The notes beneath the pieces were generated by a model. It saw nothing but the letters and a program-made list of their open reading frames with translations. It did no database searches and was not told where the DNA came from. 64,000 nucleotides of DNA from assembly GCA_963931925.1 (NCBI GenBank), contig OZ007582.1, forward strand, positions 37,291,297-37,355,296, given 5' to 3'. Of this stretch, positions 34,275-45,628 are shown one piece after another; position 1 is the stretch's first letter; each line of letters begins with the position of its first letter. This DNA is from Onchidella celtica. Lineage: Eukaryota; Mollusca; Gastropoda; Systellommatophora; Onchidiidae. The translations under genes and the position numbers were made by a program.

Positions 34275-35140
34275 GAAAAACTCCTCACCTCTACTATTGT
34301 GTTTAATGTTGCGTACTGTCTTTTTGTTTCAACACATGGCTGCATAATGTCCTTTCTTCTTACATTGTGACATTCTGCATCTCTAGCTAGCTGGACAACC
34401 TTGCTTCTCGTGTGGGCCTCTTCCATTCTGTGACATTTGTTAAAATTTCCTTTAACTTGGGCCTTTGCCCCCTGACCTTGACCTTGCCTGTTGTAAAATT
34501 TTCCTTTCTGTAACCTATTTACTTCTGAAACTTCTTTTCCTGTACTTTGACTCATCATATGCGACTGTGTCCTAGATGTCTCATACGCTCGCCCTATATC
34601 CAGACATCTTGTAAGTGTGAGATTTTTGTCCTCTAAAATGTTCTCTCTTAAACTTTCTTCTCTGACTCCTACTACCACCTGATCTCTGATTAAGCGGTCT
34701 TCAAGCTGTACATCTCCGCAGTTGCAAGATTTAGCTAATTGACGAAGTTGTGCTATGTAGGGCTCTATAGTTTCCTCTGGTTTTTGCTTTCTCATGTGAA
34801 ACTTATAGGACTCATAGGCTTCATGTGTCTTTCCTAAGCAGAAGTCATCAAAAGCTTATATTTCACCGTTTAAATTTTTCTTGTCCTCTTCAATATTGAG
34901 GCAGGAGCCTTCGAAAATGTCTACTGCTTCTTCTCCTTTCGTTGCTAAGAAAACTGCACACTGGAATTCTTGTTCTTCTTTGTTCAGTCTGGTGGCTATC
35001 GCATAGTTATGAAAGTTTCTTTTAAATTTCTTCCTGCTTTGTGCTAAGTCTAGATCTATACCATCTGTTACATTTAATTTGGATGGGAGGGGAAACTTGC
35101 AATGTATTGTTTTTGGTATTCACCACGATTGGCCATTTCT
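34232..35140 (-). pseudogene. Gypsy-A gag, broken
   Basis: 34795-34232 reads EETIEPYIAQLRQLAKSCNC, RLIRDQVVVGV and LTLTRCLDIGRAYET, typical of the Gag of this Gypsy group, followed by a degenerate zinc-knuckle region (CHRMEEAHTRSKVV, then AECHNVRRKDI). The N-terminal third (34796-35140) is interrupted by several stops. Confidence 0.8.
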
Positions 35141-35378
35141 AATTTAAGATCTAGATCTAGATATAATGTCCTTCCCAATCTCTCACAGAAAAGTTCACTT
35201 GTCTAGACAAAAAATTCTAGATCTCTGGTTGCCTCTCTAGATCTAGATATCTAGACTCTAGATCTAGATCTATCGTCTTTCACTTTAACAACACTAGATA
35301 CTAGAATCTAGATCTAGCACACTGGTGTGTTCAGCTGGAAGTCTTTTTCTTGCCGTTGTTTCTTGGTTGTTGCCGTAG
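35141..35378 (-). repeat. Gypsy-A leader rich in CTAGATCTAGAT
   Basis: At least eight overlapping CTAGATCT units lie at 35143-35330, between primer-binding site and gag. The same motif occurs in the Gypsy-B leader (33262-33350). Confidence 0.75.
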
Positions 35379-35393
35379 ATCCCACTTCTGACA
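35379..35393 (-). promoter_or_regulatory. Gypsy-A primer-binding site for tRNA-Leu
   Basis: The plus-strand bases atcccacttctgaca equal the last 15 nt of the acceptor end of animal tRNA-Leu(CAG) before the added CCA. On the element's own strand they form the complementary primer site directly after the 5' LTR. The complement of CCA itself is replaced by LTR sequence. Confidence 0.8.
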
Positions 35394-35592
35394 TGTGAAG
35401 TAATATGGTTAGATCTACTTTGTTGCAGGTCTTTTGTCGAAGGTCTTGGGCTGATCACTCAGCTGAACTCTTACTACTTCATTTTCGTGTCCCTGTCTAT
35501 GATCCCCAACCGCTAATCCAAGGGCACCCACTCCTAAACAGTCACACACTGTCTATTATATTTAAAGTTATGTCCCATATCATAGCACTACA
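35394..35592 (-). repeat. Gypsy-A 5' LTR
   Basis: 199 bp, counterpart of 25914-26118, with small indels between the two. Confidence 0.9.
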
Positions 35593-35654
35593 ATTATTAA
35601 CCAAATTCTCTCTAACACACAATGAAAAAGCCAATTAAAAGTAAATAAGTAAAT

Positions 35655-35830
35655 AAACATATTGCACATCCCTTCTACAAAATTTTAAAAGCTATGAATG
35701 AACACACATAAGCAAATATTGCACATCCTCTCTACAAGATTTTAGAAGCTATGAATGAACACACACAAGCAAATACTGCACATCCCCTCTGCAAGACTTT
35801 AGAAGCTAAGAATGAACACACATGAGCAAA
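35655..35830 (+). repeat. 57-bp tandem repeat, 3 units
   Basis: aacacacataagcaaatatt recurs at 35701, 35758 and 35815 with period 57; each unit also has ttttagaagctatgaatg. Located in the intron just outside Gypsy-A. Confidence 0.9.
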
Positions 35831-36456
35831 ATGTATGTCCCAGTTAGATCTAAACTGATTATATTTGTCCATACTGAACTTGGTAATCTGTCCATAACAC
35901 AGTTTATATGGATAACATTTCCATAAAGTCCATCATGCAGGGAATTAGGAACACCCAATTTTATTCCCCCAAGTAACATGGGACAGGGGCCCAATTTATG
36001 CTCCTAGAAATAAGAATGTTAATCACAAAACACACTTCCTTGACATTTTTATTTTGAATGCCATTTTCTCAAATGTCAAATTCTAGAAAGTTTCTGTTAT
36101 CTAAATTTTTTTCATTTCTTCGTCTTTGAACTGACGATTGTTGTGATAAAGTCTGCAGTCTGAAAAGAATTTATATGGAAAGATTTTCTTCACACCTGGT
36201 AAAGAGAATTTGAGAGCAACCAATGAGCAAAAAAACAACAACAATAAACACTGTAATAGTACACGACTGTCAAGATTTAAAATAAATCTTCCGATGTAGA
36301 ATCAGTCACTGTTTTTTTCATCATAAGTAGCATAGAAAGGGTTTAAATGTCAGATGATTTTACTATGCTAAGACGAGGTCTCAACTATCTCCTCTGAGAG
36401 ATTTGCCTATGTTAGCTCTCTGCAAATTCATAAATAAAACAAGCACATAAACTTAC
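35831..36456. other. Intron, nothing recognised
   Basis: Intron left of exon 6; no feature. Confidence 0.55.
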
Positions 36457-36753
36457 CCAGAATGGTAATAGTCAAACTCTGGCTCATGTCCGACTGGCCA
36501 AGACTGTTCTCAACTGTGCATGTGTAATCTCCACCATCAGACTGGTCAGCAAAGAAAATTCTAAAGATAAATAAGATTTGACCAGCATCATCCAAGTCTT
36601 TATCCATCACCGTTGCCACTGCATTGCCATTGTGGTAGAAGACAGACATGGAAGATGTTGTACTAGTAGACAGACAACGTAAAGTCACATGCGTCCCTTT
36701 CTCAACGTCCGTTGGTGTGGTGAAAATCTGTGGAGTGGCAGCCTTAGTGCCGA
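36457..36753 (-). CDS. Host gene exon 6: complete Ig domain
   Basis: 297 bp; acceptor TTGTTTCAG, donor GTAAGT, phases 1 and 1. It reads TPQIFTTPTDVEKGTHVTLR, C (first Ig cysteine), MSVFYHNGNAVATV, FRIFFADQSDGGDYTCTVEN (the D-x-G-x-Y-x-C signature) and SQSLTITIL. The core tryptophan is replaced by F/Y. It is the last Ig before the GCC2/GCC3 module. Confidence 0.93.
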
Positions 36754-37102
36754 CTGAAACAATAAAGTAAAAGTGTTAAGAAACTGACTATTTCTTAGAA
36801 TCCCCAGCAGGTGTGATGCAGATGATGGCAGTGAAACCAAACTACATGTGTTTATCCACACATTATAATACATGGTTACTTTTGAAATAATAGTTCCGGT
36901 GGTTATAAAAGTTCTGTTTATATCTGGAGAACTAAAATCATATAGAAGACATCTATACTATCATCTGATCAGAGCCAACGTTTATCAATCACTGGTCAGT
37001 CATGAGTTATGTCTGCTTCAAACAACAAATTTTAGATGACTGATTTTATTCCATTGATTTGTCCAGCATTATACTCAAAATGTTTAATCTCATATAATTA
37101 TG
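36754..37102. other. Intron, nothing recognised
   Basis: Short intron stretch between exon 6 and the LINE at 37103. Confidence 0.5.
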
Positions 37103-40100
37103 ATTTCTTCTTCTTCAAGTGGCGGGTCTGGAACAGATATCGATGATCATGGTTCGCCACTCATTCCTCCGATCGGATGCTCTCAAAAAGCCCATATTGT
37201 CCGGGTTTTTCCTTGTCGCCCATCTATTCAAACTCTCTAGACTCTGTCTACCTCTGCTTTAATGCCCTCTATTTTTCCAGTTAGAGCAAGGTGTTCAAGA
37301 CCTTTGTGTCGATTCAGGTGTCCCATGAACTGCAATTGTTTTCTCCTAATGGTTTTTATTAGTGATCGCTGCGTGTTGGCGTCTTTCATTACCATTTCAT
37401 TCAATTTCCTTTCCTTCCATGAAATATTTAGGAATCTCCTTAAAACCACATTTCCGTTGCCTCTAGCTTGTTTTCCATGTCTTTAGTTAGTGTCCAGCAT
37501 TTACATCCGTACAGGAGGGTTGACCACACATAGCTCTTCAAAACCCTCGTTTTTGTTGACATTGACTGATTGAGATGTTTCTGTTCTTTAGGGTAGAGCT
37601 CATTAAATTTTATTAAAGTCATCTTTAGCCATCGCTAGTCTTCTTTTTATTTCTGTTGTACATTTGCCGTCAGATGTAATTGAATATCAATATTTAAACT
37701 TTTGAACTTGTTTAATTAATCTTCTCACCTTTACTTATATGAGATTACAGATAGGGTTTACTGCCTTTTTATATATTGTCATGCATTTACTTTAAGACTT
37801 GGACTTTCTTCTATATTTCTAAGGATTGTTTCAGTGTACATGTTGAAGAGATCTGGTGACATGACGCACCCTTGCCTTTTTTGATGTTTCTGTATTCATT
37901 GTATTCTCACTCACTTCGCACCGCAGCAGTCTGATCCCAGTAGAGATTTCTAATAATTCTTAATTCCTTTCTATCTATGTCCAGTTCTTCCAGAATTTTA
38001 AATAATTTTTCATGTTTAACTTTATCGAAAGCTTTGAATAGTCAATGAAGCATAGGTATAGGTACTTCTGTAATTCTATGCATCTTTCTATTAATGATAA
38101 TAATAATAATAATAATGAAGATCATTTATATAGCGCCTAATCCAAATGAGTTTGCTCTAGGCGCTTTACAGAAAGTCTTGTTCTCTCCATTTGCATCTCT
38201 CTCACTCTCTCTTACTTTCTCTCACCCTCTTTTTCTCTCACTCTCTCTATCTCTCTCTCTATCTCAGTGCAAATTGTAACGCAGCCTGTTAGGCGCAGTT
38301 CACAACTCACAACTTGTATTCTAAAGTATTATAATATTATTTGAATATATATTATACAATATAATATTTAATAATGAATTATAAATTTTCGTTGGTGATA
38401 TGAGGGGTGATAGGATAAATTTTAATCTATTAATTTTAATTTCAATTTTTCCCGGGCAGCGGCCTATTCGGCCTGCTCTTTACGATTTCCAACTGCCAAG
38501 GTATCTTTAACGTGCGCAAACGTGCGCAACATGCACACGGGCCCTCTGAAGTTTTCGTCCTTATCCGAGAAGACTAGGTACTCGATCCTACCTCCCAATA
38601 GGATCAGGCACACGAAAATATGAGAAAAATCCCAATTTCCAACATGCCTGCACAGCCCGAGTTTTGAACCCGGTACCCTTAACATGAGAGGCGAGCACCT
38701 TGCCTCTAGACCACCTTGTCCCCATATTAGCATGGATAGTGTGAATATAGCATTTCTGGTGCCTTTATCTGGGACGAATTGTGTTTTGGATATCTTTGGT
38801 CTGAAACATTTTCTCTTCCTTGCCAATATTACTCGCATTAAAATTTTTGTTAAGTGGCTCATAAGGCTTATTGCTTTATGCAACTCACACTGTGTTGCAC
38901 CTGGCGTTTTAGGAAAAGCTATAAAAATTGATTTGATTAGATCTTCCGGAATCTTGCCGCTGTCATATATTATACTGTTTAGGAGTTTAGTTGTCATTTC
39001 AATACCCAGTTCTTCCAGAGCGACAATCACTTCGACCTGAATTTTATTTGGCCGTGTGGCTTTCCCGCGTTTCATTTTCCTGATGGCGTCCTTCACTTCT
39101 TCTTTCAAAATTGGTGGTCCGTCTATATCTTTGTTTATTACAGGTTTGCCTTTTCTATTATCCTGGAAAAGCTCCTCTAGGTATTCTGACCATCTCTTTA
39201 ACACAGTCATCTTCCTTGTCCATTAAATTATCTCCTTCTTTTGATCTTATGCAGCCTGTACGGGAACATCCTTTCTTTCCACTTATTTCTTTGATTTTAG
39301 AATGCATGTATTTGCTGTCTCTCTTTTGATTCTTCTCTATTTCTTGATATTGGTCATTTATCCATGTTTCTTTTGCTATGTCACACTTTCTCTTTATTTC
39401 CTTATTTAAAGCTTTCTACTCTCTTATGTTCGGTTGCTACTTCCTTCTTTTTTCCATTAGTTCTAGTATATCCTTAGTCATCCATTTTTAAGCCTTTTCT
39501 TGGACTGTTGAGGGATATTTTCTTCCACAGCTTCTTCTATTGAATCCTTCATCTTTTCCCATAGTTTTTCAGCCTCCGTGATGTTTTCCAGAGCTTGAAA
39601 TGTATTTCTTACATCAAGAAGGAAAAGTTCTTTCATGTCTTGATTTGTCTTTAAAAGATCTATTTGAAATTTTGATTGGTGCTTTGGCTTTTTTAGTTTT
39701 TACAATTTTACCTGCATCTTACACATGACTGGTACACGAACGTTGTCGCAGTCTGCTCCTGACATTGACTTAGATGATTTTACAGCGTTTCTGAAATGTT
39801 TCTTTATGAGTATATTACGTATAATCTATCTGGTTTCTTATTTTGTCTCAAGGGCTTTTCCATGCATATCGTCTTCTCGGGTGGTTCTTGTACCAGGTAT
39901 TCGAAATCATTGAGTCTTTTTCTCTACACCATTCAATGAGACGTTCACCACGTTCGTTTTCGTTGCCTAGGCCCCATAACCCTACTATAAAGTCTATTCG
40001 TGTGTCTCCCACCTTTACATTAAAGTCCTCCATGACTATCCTTAAATCTTGAGACTTCTGTTGTTTCACTGCTTGGTTCAGATCTTCATAGAATTTCTTT

Positions 40101-40800
40101 ACTTCTTGATTGTCATGCTCAGATGTTGGTGCATACACTTGAATTATTCCGATGTCAAAAGATTTCCCTTTTAGTTTGGCTATCATGATTCTATCTGAAA
40201 GCCCCCCCCCCCCCTCCATCCTCCTGAATATACAATTGTTTTACCTCCTATTTTGCTTGAGCCTTGTCCAATCCATCTAACTTCTGAGAGACCCAAGATG
40301 TTAATTTCATTCTTTCCATTTCCTGAATTACATTGTCTACTTTGCCTTTTTGATATAATGTCCTAACATTCCAAGTGGCGAATTTAAAAGATTTTGACTT
40401 GCAGTCAGTAGTTGGATGATGATAGGGTGCCACCTGCTGCCCATAGCAATCCCTACCGAGCTAGGAGTTCAGAGCTAGGTGTTGATCCCCTTTAACGCTG
40501 TTGTCTGAAGGAATATTTTGGTTTACCATGATTTTTCTTGGGAGTTTACAGCAGTGGTTTCCTTACTGCCGGTTTGTGCACAGTTTACTCCGCTGGCCTC
40601 TGCTATATAGCTTACCCACATGGCAGTGGGGGGTCTGTGGGTGGCCGTTGACCCTCCTGGGTTCATCCGCCCTTGTGTCTCATTCTTGCACGGTTCCTCT
40701 ACCCTCCCCACCAAGTGAACTTGATGGGTGAGCCGGTTTAGTCGCCAGCCGCTCGACGGATGCAACGACATACCCAGGAATTATGATATATCAGGTCAAT
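37103..40800 (-). pseudogene. EN-RT LINE, interrupted by a SINE (LINE-5)
   Basis: The minus strand contains a 5' leader (about 40800-40434), endonuclease start KFATWNVRTLYQKGKV (40433-40248), then DIGIIQVYAPTSEHDNQ and WGLGNENERGERLIEWC (40219-39848), RT fingers ILKEEVKDAIRKMKRGKA, CFRPKISKTQFVPDKGTRNA (39210-38725), then after the SINE FIDYSKAFDKVKHEKLF (near 38030), and the C-terminal LKSYVWSTLLYGCKCWTLTK plus LRRFLNISWKERKLNEM (37622-37237). Several stops and frameshifts. The 3' end has a GAAGAAGAAG tail at 37109-37122. It is of the same general type as LINE-3, with the 5' leader kept. Confidence 0.85.
38094..38722 (-). mobile_element. tRNA-derived SINE with LINE-like tail (copy 2)
   Basis: It interrupts the RT of LINE-5. 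On the minus strand the head has a pol III A box TGGTCTAGAGG and a B-box-like GGGTTCAAAACTC. The body (38640-38455) matches the SINEs at 18485 and 50328. The far end (38180-38094) has TGTAAAGCGCCTAGAGC, GGCGCTATATAAATG and a (TTA)n tail, like the 3' ends of LINE-1 and LINE-2. Short TAATA target repeats flank it. The CT-rich stretch at 38195-38265 is internal. Confidence 0.75.
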
Positions 40801-40938
40801 TTTCTTCTAGTCCCCCTTCTTCTTCATCCTCTAATCTTCCCCATCTTTATCCTTCTTCCAACATTCTGGACCTCTTGCCTATCCTTCTTACCCCCAATGG
40901 CCACTATACTTCCTCTTTCTCCACCTTATATTCATAGA

Positions 40939-41176
40939 CAATAAGATCCAATAAAGTATTTCTTCTTCTTCTTCCCATGTAGTTGACTCGTCTATATAAA
41001 CTGACGATTCCTCAACTGCACTATGTGCGACTCGACGCCCCTGCTCTGAGGCTAACACAGGCTAAAACAGCATATATTAAGACCATTTAAAATATATCGT
41101 TGTGTAATTTCTTTGTATATGTATATCTCTGGTTAAAAATATCTCCTGGTACCTAGATTGTGCACAGAAATAGACC
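40939..41176. repeat. 238-bp direct repeat, left copy
   Basis: Starts caataagatccaataaagta and ends acagaaatagacc; nearly identical to 43186-43423 (one mismatch noticed, aacacagg against aaaacagg). Confidence 0.95.
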
Positions 41177-43185
41177 CACACTTTAAATACAATGGTAGCT
41201 GCAACGGATAATTATGTTCTTCAATTAATTGCCAAAAGCCGTTGCAGACGATATTTTTTGGACTTCTGCCGGGAGGTTGTTCCACATCCTGATGACACTA
41301 GGGTGAAAAGAGTAAAGATGGCTGTTAATCCGTGAGTTGGGGATGTTATATTTTATGTTATTCTTTCTGTTGCCTCTGGTGTTAATGCTGAGGTGGTTCA
41401 GTGGGATATCGGTATTTCCTTCCCTGCCCTTATAAAATAGTTTTACTTTGTTTTTTGCTCTTCTTTCTTCTAGTGGTGTCCACTCGAGGTCTCTCATCAT
41501 TGTATTGACACTACTGCTTCTAGTATAATCATTTGTCACAAAGCGAGCAGCTCTCCTCTGGACCCTTTCCAGTTGTTCTATGTTTATTCGACAGTGGGGG
41601 TCCCAGACACTGCAGCCATACTCTAGGGAGGGCCTCACGAAGGTGTTATAGCATTTTTCTATCACTTTCCCATCACAGTTAGAGATGTTCCTTTTCAGAA
41701 ATGCTAGTATACTGTTTCCTTTGTTACATGTGCTATTAATATGTTGGTTCCATGTAAGTTTTCTGTCTAATGTAATTCCTAAATATTTAGCCTCATCTGT
41801 TTCACTCAATTTCTCGCCATGTATAAAGTAGTCCGAGGTGATGTTGCGATGTTTATTTGAAATTCTCAGGACTTGGCATTTATTGGGGTCTAATTCCATA
41901 CGCCAGTCCCTCTCCCATTCTTATAGACTGTCCAAATCTTTCTGTAAAATTTCCCTATCTTCTTTTGAATTTATTGATCTATAGAGGAGGCTATCATCGG
42001 CGAACAGTCGTAATTTAGTGCCTGGAGAGATCTTACTCGGCATATCGTTTAATGTAAACTAAAAATAGCAAGGGGCCCATTACAGTACCCTGAGGTACTC
42101 CCGAGAGAACAGGTGCAGGATTGGATGACTTTCCGTCAACGACTACTATTTGTGTTCTGTTTTCTAAAAAAGACTTAATCCACTTCAAAGTACTGTTTCT
42201 AACTCCATAATGGTTTAGTTTAGTCAAAAGGCTAGCATGGTGCACTTTATCGAAGGCCTTACTGAAATCTAGTAAAATGGTGTCCGTCTGCCTGGTATTA
42301 TTCAAGTTATTAACAAAATCGTTGCAAGTTGTGATCAGCTGGGACTCACACGACCTGTATTTTCTAAAACCATGCTGTACATGTGTTAAAACCGAGTGTC
42401 TCTCGAGATGCTTCATGATGCTGGTGTGCAAAATATGCTCTAAAAGCTTACAAGATAATGATGTCAGGGAGACTGGTCTATAATTTTCAGGACTAGCCTT
42501 ATTTCCTTTCTTTAAAATGGGTACAACATTTGCTTTTTTCCAGTCTTCCGGTATTTTTCCTTGTTCGATTGAAGCTCTAAACAACAAAGTGTAAACGGGG
42601 CCAATTTCCTTGGCACAAAGTTTCAGTAATTTGGCGGTAATTCCATCAGGCCCCATTTGGTTTTTCTTTTTACTGTGAAACTTGGAACCTTGAGCAGATA
42701 TTTTCACAAGGCATCCATGATAATGGCACCAAAAATTTGGCAAAATTTCTGTAATCATTTGTGATAAATTGTATTTAATTATAAAGGCATCATTATTTAT
42801 TCATTACAATGCGAGAATATCAACACCACAACACTGAATGAATAATTTCTAAATAGTTTCTCATGACCCATGAAGGCATCTGGAATAAACTATAAATCTC
42901 TGGTCGCATCATGAAATCCCTAAAGTGTGAAGGACCTAGTTCTACAAGAATGGAACTAACAATATAGTTTCTGTTTTGAGTGAAATTTTTAATGTATTCT
43001 TTATCTTAAATATATTTTTAGTTACATAAACATCACTGTTCTTGCATGCCCACTGTATGTTCCTTCTTCACATTAGCTATTACCTGTGCACCGACAATTG
43101 GGTGGATGGGTGGGGGTTGAAAATTCATACACATTGTTAAACCTTCTGATAAAAGAGTATATTTGGTATCATTGGAAAGTTTATC
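41177..43185 (-). pseudogene. Jockey/CR1-like LINE, RT to 3' end (LINE-6)
   Basis: The minus strand reads GPDGITAKLLKLCAKEIGPV, WKKANVVPILKKGNKASPEN, YRPVSLTSLSCKLLEHIL, QHGFRKYRSCESQLITT, LLDFSKAFDKVHHASLL, SGVPQGTVMGPLLFLVYI, then after a one-base shift LRLFADDSLLYRS (active site kept), a TAA near 41920, and CQVLRISNK, YLGITLDRKLTWNQHIN, FVRPSLEYGCSVWDPHC and WNNLPAEVQ to 41225. Only two lesions were seen in the RT. No endonuclease is present, so it is 5'-truncated. It lies exactly between the two 238-bp repeats. Confidence 0.85.
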
Positions 43186-43423
43186 CAATAAGATCCAATA
43201 AAGTATTTCTTCTTCTTCTTCCCATGTAGTTGACTCGTCTATATAAACTGACGATTCCTCAACTGCACTATGTGCGACTCGACGCCCCTGCTCTGAGGCT
43301 AAAACAGGCTAAAACAGCATATATTAAGACCATTTAAAATATATCGTTGTGTAATTTCTTTGTATATGTATATCTCTGGTTAAAAATATCTCCTGGTACC
43401 TAGATTGTGCACAGAAATAGACC
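43186..43423. repeat. 238-bp direct repeat, right copy
   Basis: Counterpart of 40939-41176. Confidence 0.95.
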
Positions 43424-43593
43424 ATAATGACAGTTGTGTGTTCATAAATACATAAAATAGAAACAGTAAATGTTGAGAAACTGTGTGTTATCCCTGGCTG
43501 AACCTCACCGGCGACCAGTGCATTGATGGGTTGTAAAACAACCCACACCCGAAAGGTGCGGGATGAAGTGAAAAAGTTAATGAAATATTATTT

Positions 43594-43601
43594 AGCAAAA
43601 T
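43594..43601. repeat. 8-bp target-site duplication of the P element (left)
   Basis: agcaaaat, exactly repeated at 45621-45628. Eight base pairs is the duplication length of the P superfamily. Confidence 0.92.
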
Positions 43602-45620
43602 CAAGGACTACTGTATGAAAGGACGCGCACAGCCGATCTTCTGACATCGCTAGCGAAGGCCATTTGATTATTGACACCTACAGCCTTATTATGACACCTA
43701 AGACTAACCAACTGTAACCAATGTTGCATCCAAACATAATCTCATTAAATAAAGTAGTTTTACCACATTTAATGAACTCATATGTGCACACATGTGGGAC
43801 AGTCAAACAACCCCTTGAAACTTCTTGGATGAAGTCTTTTACTTCGTTTGAGAATAAACACTTCAGCAAGTGAACTGAATCGTACAACAAATACCAAGCT
43901 CGCTGATCATTCAAAGGATGTACAGTCTCAAAGTCAGTTCTTCTTGTGAATAATTTGCAGTATTGCTGATTGATTTTATGATTGTCAGTCATGGACCCTA
44001 AAACAATCCCACCCGTCTTCTCAACAACAGCAGCAGCTTTCTTGACAACAGTGAATTAGTAGGCAGCTGTTAGGTTGTGAACAGGGGTAACAGATATCAT
44101 AACACTAGGCCCACCATGCAAACATTTCATCATGACACATAACATAAAGCTTGCCTTGGAGTCTGGGTCATTTTTTGAAATGCCATTGAGAACACCCCCT
44201 GAAAAGGCGACTCTTTGGCGAATTTTCACTTCATCGACTAACAAAAAACAATGTTTCTGCTGAGCATTCTTTGCTTTCTGAAATGTTTTCTCCAGTACTT
44301 GGTCAACATCTGTAGAAGAGATCATAGACTGCAGCTTTTGTCTACTTGGGAGAACAAGAAAGTCACGCAGTTGATGGTAATTACAGTGAGTGAGGGAAAG
44401 ATTCAATTGCAAAGCAATAATCTGCCACCGAGAATGCCTTGTCATATGAATTGAAGCTGTCTTGTAAGAAATTTGAGTTTCTTGCCTTTGGCAGCTTCAA
44501 GCGACTCTTAGGCTTGAACTTGTTGAAGAGCCGTTGCCACTTTTTTAACAACACCATCCACAGGAAGGTCATAGTTAATCGCTGAGTGCACAGCCTCAAA
44601 GAATTGTGAGTACAATGACAGACCAGTGTTTGGACTTAAGATTTTACCCAAAGGCACGTTAATCCCATTCTTGAAAGCAGAAAGGGTAAGAGGTGAACAC
44701 AAAGTAGATTTGTTGTGAACAATTATTGACAAGAAACTCTCTCTGTAATCTTTCACCATGAAAATACACACAAATTTGTCTTCTGGACGAGATATGAGAA
44801 GATTTTCATACTTTTTTAACAACTCTTTGTCAGGAGAAAACTCAGAAAACGAAGCAATCCTGTCTTTCTTGATGAAATAGTTCAGCTGTTGATCCTCAGC
44901 TTTAGGCTCGCGTGGTGCTGGTTTTGGTGTTGGCAAACAAGAAGAATGAACATTAAAAATACTTGGTGGCAACACAGGCCGAGTATGTCCACCTGGTGTC
45001 TTGACCATAGGTGTATCCGCTGGCCAATGTCTCTCACATATAAAAAATTTTGTTGGGTCGACAACGAAATCCTCACGTGGGGGGAGAACGTTCAACCACT
45101 TCTGTTTTTCTTGTTCGTCTTTAGGTAGTTTAAACACACGGCATTTGTTAGATTCGTTGTAGTTGCCTTTGCAGTTCACAACACCACACTTGTTTGGCAT
45201 TTTGAAAGAATATAAATCCCACAACTAGCAAAAAATATCCACCAGTATCACATTGTTTCACATGTCTGTTTCAATGTTTATATTTTCCCACACAACCAAA
45301 GCACTTGTTCCGGTAACGTAAACATCCGGGAGAAAAAGAGTGCAAGCTTTCTGCACTAGATCTAGGCCTAAAAATAAAAGTTTTGGCGTGTTGGATATTC
45401 ACTAAGTAAATTAATGCCAACAAATCGTATGGAAAATGTGTTTACTTACTTAATTGACATAAACTTCATCGCATCTTATTAGTCTAGATTACTACGCTAA
45501 AGCGCACTATTACGTTCGGTCTAAAAATAGACTATTCATCAGAAACTGGGTCAATGCAATGGCCTTCGCTAGCGATCTCAGAAGATCGGCCGTGCGCGTC
45601 CTTTCATACAGTAGTCCTTG
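43602..45620 (-). mobile_element. P-superfamily DNA transposon
   Basis: 2019 bp bounded by 62-bp terminal inverted repeats (43602-43663 and 45559-45620, two mismatches) that begin caaggactactgtatgaaag. An exact 8-bp duplication flanks it. The interior encodes a THAP-domain transposase on the minus strand. It lies in the host intron between exons 6 and 5. The TIRs contain a second short palindrome (gatcgctagcgaagg). Confidence 0.95.
43678..45200 (-). pseudogene. THAP-domain P-element transposase, inactivated
   Basis: From the ATG at 45200: a THAP zinc finger MPNKCGVVNCKGNY, KQKWLNVLPPRED and FFICERHWP, with C5, C10 and a CxxH pair, and PVLPPSIF as its closing box. A frameshift near 44540 and another near 44435 follow. 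LRDFLVLPSRQKLQSMISST, KAKNAQQKHCFLLVDEVKIR and VAFSGGVLNGIS (44445-44056) are the P-transposase RNase H-like core, in which LLVDEV supplies an acidic residue. A TAA at 44056-44058 interrupts, after which MTDNHKINQQYCKLFTRR and DQRAWYLLYDSVHLLK continue to 43678. The gene is shorter than a full transposase at the C-terminus. One nonsense and two shifts make it inactive. Confidence 0.92.
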
Positions 45621-45628
45621 AGCAAAAT
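45621..45628. repeat. 8-bp target-site duplication of the P element (right)
   Basis: agcaaaat, matching 43594-43601. Confidence 0.92.

Larger units (their letters stand above)
25914..35592 (-). mobile_element. Outer Gypsy-type LTR retrotransposon (Gypsy-A), degenerate
   Basis: It is bounded by direct LTRs at 25914-26118 and 35394-35592 that begin TGTAGTG and end CTTTACA/CTTCACA on the minus strand. A purine tract (GGGAGGGGGA) precedes the 3' LTR and a primer-binding site follows the 5' LTR. The flanking 5-mers atttt and attat are an imperfect target duplication. Internal order on the minus strand is gag, protease, RT (interrupted by Gypsy-B at 28415-33471), RNase H, integrase. Stops, frameshifts and a deletion in the integrase zinc region make it non-functional. 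It lies in the host intron between exons 7 and 6. Confidence 0.92.

Noticed and set aside
26118-35394. One single Gypsy element with a duplicated pol
   Set aside because: Two RT, RNase H and integrase sets belong to different families, and the inner set has its own LTRs and ggttg duplications.
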